NCBI GenBank assembly: GCA_949128015.1
Contig: CASBRC010000406.1
Coordinates: 1-6,904 of the forward strand
Length of the DNA: 6,904 bases
Reading direction: 5' to 3'
From: Synechococcales cyanobacterium PMM_0003
Lineage (GTDB): Bacteria > Cyanobacteriota > Cyanobacteriia > Pseudanabaenales > Pseudanabaenaceae
Positions 4,476 through 6,904 of the stretch are shown piece after piece (within the stretch, counting starts at the first letter, position 1; each line of letters begins with the position of its first letter). Under the pieces are notes generated by a model. It was not told where the DNA came from and did not search any database. It saw only the letters and a list, made by a program, of their open reading frames with translations. A program made the translations under genes and the position numbers.

Positions 4476-5439
4476 ATTTGGGCATAGTCTTCAGTAACGC
4501 GGCATAGAACAGGGGCGGGACGCTGTAACCAAAACCAGCGCCAATAAATCTAGGTATGTTTGGATACCTAAATGTGTCCGGGAAACCAGATAGCCGTGCG
4601 TGAGCCTCTATATTGAAATTGAGCCAATTTCCTGTATCCGGAAAATACAGACACGATATTTTTGATCGCCCATTTTCCGCGCCGTCTCTAAATTTAGATT
4701 TAATCAGAGTGGGGATCAGTTCCGATCGCCCGCGGGTTTTGGGTTTTTCGCCGCAAGTCACACGCTCTACATAGAGAGGACTTTTAATTTGATCCGGATT
4801 CCGCGCTTGCCAACATAGCACGGATTGCTGTTGCCGCTGTGTTGGGACGATCGGGGCAAACGCGGGTATCAAATCTTCGATTACCTCATACCAGTCATGG
4901 CTAGCAGGTTGCAGCGGCGATTCCCAATTGCCATGCAGCGCAGCCGTGACAATAAGCCGGACGCGCGATTGTCCAAAAGGTGATCCGATATTTAAAACGG
5001 TGCTGTTGACTGTGTAGCCTAGCGCGATCGCCCGGTCTTTCATATAAGCAAACTCAGGTGATTTTCTGTACATGGGAACCTGTTCGAGTGTAAAGCACCG
5101 TGGTCTCCCTATCTCGATCGCGTCCATAGATGCCAGGATCATGGCTTTATTTTCGTTTCTAGGCGCGCCGGACGTGGCTGCTGAGTAGTCTGCACAAACA
5201 GGGGATATGTGTGCTATTTGGGCATTGCGAGGCAAACCAGGGCATCCCCAATCTGCGAATTCTTGCACGGTTTCCAGCCGGGTTCCTTGCCAGCCGTTCA
5301 TTAGATGAATTTTAATAAAAGCATCGGAGAGTTTGGGGTCGCGGGGATCGTACTCGACGCCCAACACAGGTTTAATACCCGCTAAGGTCATCCCACATTT
5401 AACGCCGCCTATACCTGAAAACAAATCCCATCCAATCAT
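4474..5439 (-). CDS. C5 cytosine-specific DNA methyltransferase
   Basis: A 321-residue enzyme expected to transfer a methyl group from S-adenosylmethionine to carbon 5 of cytosine in DNA. Motifs are in family order: I, DLFSGIGG at 5-12 (cofactor loop); EYD at 29-31; IV, SPVCADYS at 79-86 with catalytic Cys82; VI, LEQVP at 118-122 in place of the usual ENV; VIII, QSRVR at 157-161; IX, RLSGFP at 282-287; X, GAGFGYSVPP at 300-309. Residues about 175-275 form the variable target-recognition part. PVC instead of PC and EQV instead of ENV are variants, but the enzyme looks intact. The start at 5439 is chosen because AAAAAGGA lies just upstream of it; a start at 5463 would add eight residues before the cofactor motif. 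No restriction endonuclease gene is adjacent, so it appears solitary. The target cannot be read from sequence. Its control region differs from all the others. Confidence 0.93.
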   Translation of the reverse strand: MIGWDLFSGIGGVKCGMTLAGIKPVLGVEYDPRDPKLSDAFIKIHLMNGWQGTRLETVQEFADWGCPGLPRNAQIAHISPVCADYSAATSGAPRNENKAMILASMDAIEIGRPRCFTLEQVPMYRKSPEFAYMKDRAIALGYTVNSTVLNIGSPFGQSRVRLIVTAALHGNWESPLQPASHDWYEVIEDLIPAFAPIVPTQRQQQSVLCWQARNPDQIKSPLYVERVTCGEKPKTRGRSELIPTLIKSKFRDGAENGRSKISCLYFPDTGNWLNFNIEAHARLSGFPDTFRYPNIPRFIGAGFGYSVPPLFYAALLKTMPK

Positions 5440-5464
5440 TGCGATTCCTTTTTGAAAAGACAAA

Positions 5465-5496
5465 GGCGATTAAATCGAATCGGACGACCGATCGCC
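5465..5496. promoter_or_regulatory. possible leader hairpin before the methyltransferase
   Basis: GGCGAT (5465-5470) pairs with ATCGCC (5491-5496), and inside it CGG-ACGA-CCG (5481-5490) pairs again, leaving a 10-base bulge on one side. It sits about 14 bases before the ribosome site. It might affect translation, but the bulge makes this uncertain. Confidence 0.35.
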
Positions 5497-5499
5497 TAA

Positions 5500-5537
5500 A
5501 ATTCCTACTTAGCCATGCTATCTCAGAAAACCTCTAG
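5500..5537 (-). promoter_or_regulatory. degenerate promoter module, copy 6 (methyltransferase)
   Basis: Aligned with the other modules on the minus strand, this reads TTCTGAGATAGCATGGCTAAGTAGG. GCATGG survives but TATACTATAAT does not, and the box (CTAGAGGTTTTC, near 5526-5537) matches at only about 7 of 12 positions. I see no other good -10. The gene may use a weak, activated or different promoter. Confidence 0.35.
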
Positions 5538-5561
5538 AAAATCTTTTAAAAGATTTTCTAG
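5534..5561. promoter_or_regulatory. perfect 28-bp palindrome upstream of the methyltransferase
   Basis: CTAGAAAATCTTTT is followed directly by its exact reverse complement, with no gap. It occupies the place of the CCGG dyad and A/T-rich stretch in the other modules and shares the TTTTAAAA centre. A dimeric regulator site, perhaps for methyltransferase control, is a reasonable inference. Confidence 0.75.
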
Positions 5562-5579
5562 CGGACGATCGCCCTAACA

Positions 5580-5597
5580 ATTCCCACTGTTGGGAGT
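5580..5597. repeat. short inverted repeat ATTCCCA-CTGT-TGGGAGT (copy 5)
   Basis: Six of seven stem positions pair around a 4-base loop. It lies 43 bases after the stop codon of 5641-6027 and upstream of the 28-bp palindrome. Confidence 0.8.
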
Positions 5598-5611
5598 TAT
5601 CAGGGCAATCA

Positions 5612-5628
5612 GGCGGGTATTAGCCGCC
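5612..5628. repeat. GGCGG-N7-CCGCC hairpin after 5641-6027
   Basis: A 5-bp G/C stem with a 7-base loop, starting 12 bases after the stop codon. No U-run follows in the transcript, so at most it is a weak stop or an RNA-end protector. Confidence 0.35.
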
Positions 5629-5640
5629 GATTCTTACCGA

Positions 5641-6027
5641 TTATGATAGGAACTGTTCTAAGCTTGGCTCGATCGCACTGATGACTTTACCGCCCGACCG
5701 CGCGATCGTTGCCCACGTCCCGTCCGACCTCAACTGCAAGTCGCCATAGTACGCGCCCGGCTTTCTCAGACACCATTTAATGCAACAGTTTGGGCAAGTA
5801 ACCGGGCGATCGACTGAGACTTTGTAACCGATTTTTTCTAGCCCCAACTTGAGAGTCGAAAACTGATCCCGCAAGTCGAGTCGGTATTTACCCGCCATTG
5901 TCCAAAAATTGATTTGCTTCAATTCCTCACGGATTTCTGCATCCACCAAACCTTTAAGGGCTTCTAGTTCATTCAAGTCCAGTTTGCAGTTGAAAAATTC
6001 TTGTCTGATTCTCATGTAGTCTGTCAT
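5641..6027 (-). CDS. small protein with CPNCCxxxC cysteine cluster, function unknown
   Basis: A 128-residue protein starting MTDYMRIRQEFFNCKLDLNE. Residues about 12-66 are probably helical (ELEALKGLVDAEIREELKQI, later LKLGLEKIGYKVSV). Cysteines are clustered at CPNCCIKWC (about 78-86), which may bind a metal, although a complete four-ligand finger is not certain. The end (LRSDGTWATIARSGGKVISA) looks like a small beta unit. The neighbour at 6196-6615 has a similar order: a GYxV strand, then a D-G-T-W region and a G-K/R-I-S step, so the two may be distant paralogues. The start is set at 6027; a start at 6090 would translate the promoter. The ribosome site is poor and the leader is a run of ACAAACAAAC-type words. 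MRIRQEFF at 6015 is an alternative start. Confidence 0.75.
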   Translation of the reverse strand: MTDYMRIRQEFFNCKLDLNELEALKGLVDAEIREELKQINFWTMAGKYRLDLRDQFSTLKLGLEKIGYKVSVDRPVTCPNCCIKWCLRKPGAYYGDLQLRSDGTWATIARSGGKVISAIEPSLEQFLS

Positions 6028-6072
6028 TTTGTTTGGTTCTGTTTGTTTGTGTTTGTTTCTGTTTGTTTCCGT

Positions 6073-6112
6073 CTTATTATAGTATACCATTCTATTCTAA
6101 GAAATCAGGAAA
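6073..6112 (-). promoter_or_regulatory. promoter module, copy 7 (for 5641-6027)
   Basis: The exact minus-strand core ATGGTATACTATAATAAG lies at 6073-6090, with TATACT at 6081-6086. The box GAAATCAGGAAA (plus strand, 6101-6112) starts 15 bases above it. The far dyad arm is missing; a run of GGGCGATC units lies there instead. Confidence 0.8.
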
Positions 6113-6131
6113 GTTTGAGAAGTATTTTTTA

Positions 6132-6169
6132 GGGGCGATCGGGCGATCGGGCGATCGGGCGATCGCCCC
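6132..6169. repeat. four GGGCGATC units ending in HIP1, hairpin-forming
   Basis: GGGCGATC is repeated four times in tandem, and the outer ten bases GGGGCGATCG and CGATCGCCCC are exact mirror arms. The array ends in GCGATCGC at 6159-6166. It sits between promoter copy 7 and the short inverted repeat. It looks like expansion of a HIP1-type word. Confidence 0.85.
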
Positions 6170-6172
6170 ACA

Positions 6173-6190
6173 ATTCCCAACAATGGGATT
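6173..6190. repeat. short inverted repeat ATTCCCA-ACAA-TGGGATT (copy 6)
   Basis: Six of seven stem positions pair around a 4-base loop. It begins five bases after the stop codon of 6196-6615. Confidence 0.85.
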
Positions 6191-6195
6191 AATTC

Positions 6196-6615
6196 TCACT
6201 TCAAAGCGCTTAGCTTGAGAAAAATACCATTGATGGTATAGCCGACCCCGTGCTTATACTCAAGTTTGCTGATCCGACCGTTTTTCAAGATTTCCCACGT
6301 GGTGCTAACGCCATCTTCTTCAAGTTGAGGAAACCTTACCTGATATCCCTGTTGAAACAAAAAAGTCAAGATAATCTGTAAATTGATTTGAGGGTTCCAG
6401 CGGCTTGCCCGATCGCACCAAATACTATCATCAGTGTACTCATAAGTCATCGGGACGGCGGGGATATATTCGCGCCAATCATTGATATTGCTCTCAAGTT
6501 CATATTGATAACTCCTCAACATATCAATCATCTCACCAACTTGCGTCAACGGCGCGCCGCTGTTGAGATAGTCTGAAAGTTGATCGAACGTAACGCGGGT
6601 ATCACTAGGCTTCAT
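6196..6615 (-). CDS. hypothetical protein, possible distant paralogue of the 5641-6027 product
   Basis: A 139-residue protein starting MKPSDTRVTFDQLSDYLNSG, with a good ribosome site AAAGGA five bases before the ATG. Residues 1-50 look helical (GEMIDMLRSYQYELESNIND). Residues 85-139 contain FLFQQGYQVRF, LEEDGVSTTWEILKNGRISK and a strand-rich end. I do not recognise a family. The order of elements in the second half resembles the downstream neighbour, though it has no cysteine cluster. No signal peptide or membrane helix is seen, so the protein is probably cytoplasmic. It is the first complete gene in the array as seen here. Its promoter has a tandem duplication of the -10 region. Confidence 0.78.
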   Translation of the reverse strand: MKPSDTRVTFDQLSDYLNSGAPLTQVGEMIDMLRSYQYELESNINDWREYIPAVPMTYEYTDDSIWCDRASRWNPQINLQIILTFLFQQGYQVRFPQLEEDGVSTTWEILKNGRISKLEYKHGVGYTINGIFLKLSALK

Positions 6616-6651
6616 AAGTCCTTTTTTTGGTTATTTTTGTCGTCTTGTCAT

Positions 6652-6683
6652 ACTATACCATACTATACCATAAAATCCGTAAA
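6652..6683 (-). promoter_or_regulatory. promoter module, copy 8, with duplicated -10 (for 6196-6615)
   Basis: TACTATACCA is repeated in tandem at 6651-6660 and 6661-6670, giving two minus-strand extended -10 boxes TGGTATAGT. The box AAAATCCGTAAA on the plus strand (6672-6683) keeps the 15-base step to the copy at 6652-6657. An A/T-rich block like that of other copies follows. No ATTCCCA-type repeat is found beyond it. Confidence 0.7.
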
Positions 6684-6704
6684 GTTTTAAAAAGATTTTT
6701 TGGG

Positions 6705-6904
6705 GGCAACCGTGGCGGGTTTGTGGCGGGCTTGACTGCGATCGGGTTGTGGCGACGTGGCGGGCTGTGGCGGGTCGTGGCGGGCGATCGCCCGTGCAGG
6801 CGGCGGGTGTGGCGACGTGGCGGGCTTGACTGCGATCGGGTTGTGGCGAGGTGGCGGGCGATCGGGCGACGTGGCGGGCGATCGGGCGACGTGGCGGGCT
6901 TGAC
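6705..6904. repeat. G/C-rich repeat array, apparently non-coding, running off the window
   Basis: A 33-bp sequence (GTGGCGGGCTTGACTGCG..., ending TTGTGGCGA) is exact at 6723-6755 and 6817-6849, and its first 14 bases recur at 6891-6904. A 20-bp unit GTGGCGGGCGATCGGGCGAC is tandem at 6851-6870 and 6871-6890. One minus-strand frame is open through the array. It gives VKPA-type words in some copies but shifted words in others, so the repeat is not held in frame and I do not call a gene. It includes HIP1 at 6784-6791. Confidence 0.8.

Noticed and set aside
1550..6190. Integron attC sites at the gene boundaries
   Set aside because: The CCCAAC and GTTGGG parts resemble the attC core words, but the positions do not match RYYYAAC and GTTRRRY exactly. 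The arms are only four bases apart instead of enclosing a long structure, and no integrase is in the window.
1550..6190. Intrinsic terminators formed by the short hairpins
   Set aside because: Stems are only 6-7 bp and no U-run follows on either strand.
1..6904. tRNA, rRNA or known riboswitch
   Set aside because: I found no cloverleaf with a T-loop GTTCRA context, no rRNA-like sequence and no recognisable riboswitch core in the gaps.
6705..6904. C-terminal coding end of a further gene on the minus strand
   Set aside because: One frame stays open, but the repeat copies are in different frames and the frame continues into the promoter of 6196-6615. It cannot be fully excluded without sequence beyond 6904.

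Overview
The window looks like freshwater-type cyanobacterial DNA. The octamer GCGATCGC (the HIP1 palindrome typical of many cyanobacteria) occurs at least seven times exactly (for example 679-686, 1265-1272, 3306-3313, 5024-5031), and many near-copies end in CGATCGG or CGATCGCC. The content is accessory in character: one protein resembling phage tail fibres, one complete C5 cytosine DNA methyltransferase and six small proteins that I cannot assign to a family. A prophage, a phage or a phage-like plasmid all fit. No replication, integrase or capsid gene is visible to decide between them.

Layout: positions 1-525 hold no gene and consist almost entirely of short tandem repeats plus two copies of a 31-bp direct repeat. 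From 526 to 6615 there are eight genes, all on the minus strand, so transcription runs from high to low coordinates: 6615-6196, 6027-5641, 5439-4474 (methyltransferase), 4373-3471, 3337-2801, 2734-2264, 2085-1609 and 1482-526 (fibre-like). Positions 6705-6904 are a G/C-rich repeat array without a convincing gene.

The most striking structure is between the genes. They are not packed as an operon. Each has its own copy of one compound module. Read on the minus strand its order is: (1) a short hairpin-like repeat ATTCCCA-N4-TGGGAAT just after the preceding stop codon; (2) an A/T-rich stretch around AAAATACTTTTAAAAC; (3) a 12-bp box, best form TTTCCGGTATTC; (4) exactly 14 bp; (5) an extended -10 box in ATGGTATACTATAATAAG; (6) an A/C-rich leader; (7) the start codon. 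The box-to-minus-10 spacing is constant in the seven copies that can be aligned, although the genes differ. In two modules a mirror copy of the box makes a long dyad centred near -45. The methyltransferase copy has lost a recognisable -10 box and carries a perfect 28-bp palindrome instead. This suggests a co-ordinately controlled set of one-gene transcription units, a regulon carried on a mobile element. The controlling protein is not identifiable here.

The promoter sequence itself reads as codons for Met-Val-Tyr-Tyr-Asn-Lys, so automatic gene callers will add a false shared N-terminus to several of these proteins. The starts given here are downstream of it. Function cannot be assigned for most products. 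Three of them (1609-2085, 2801-3337, 3471-4373) share small motifs that hint at a common, possibly nucleic-acid-binding, family.
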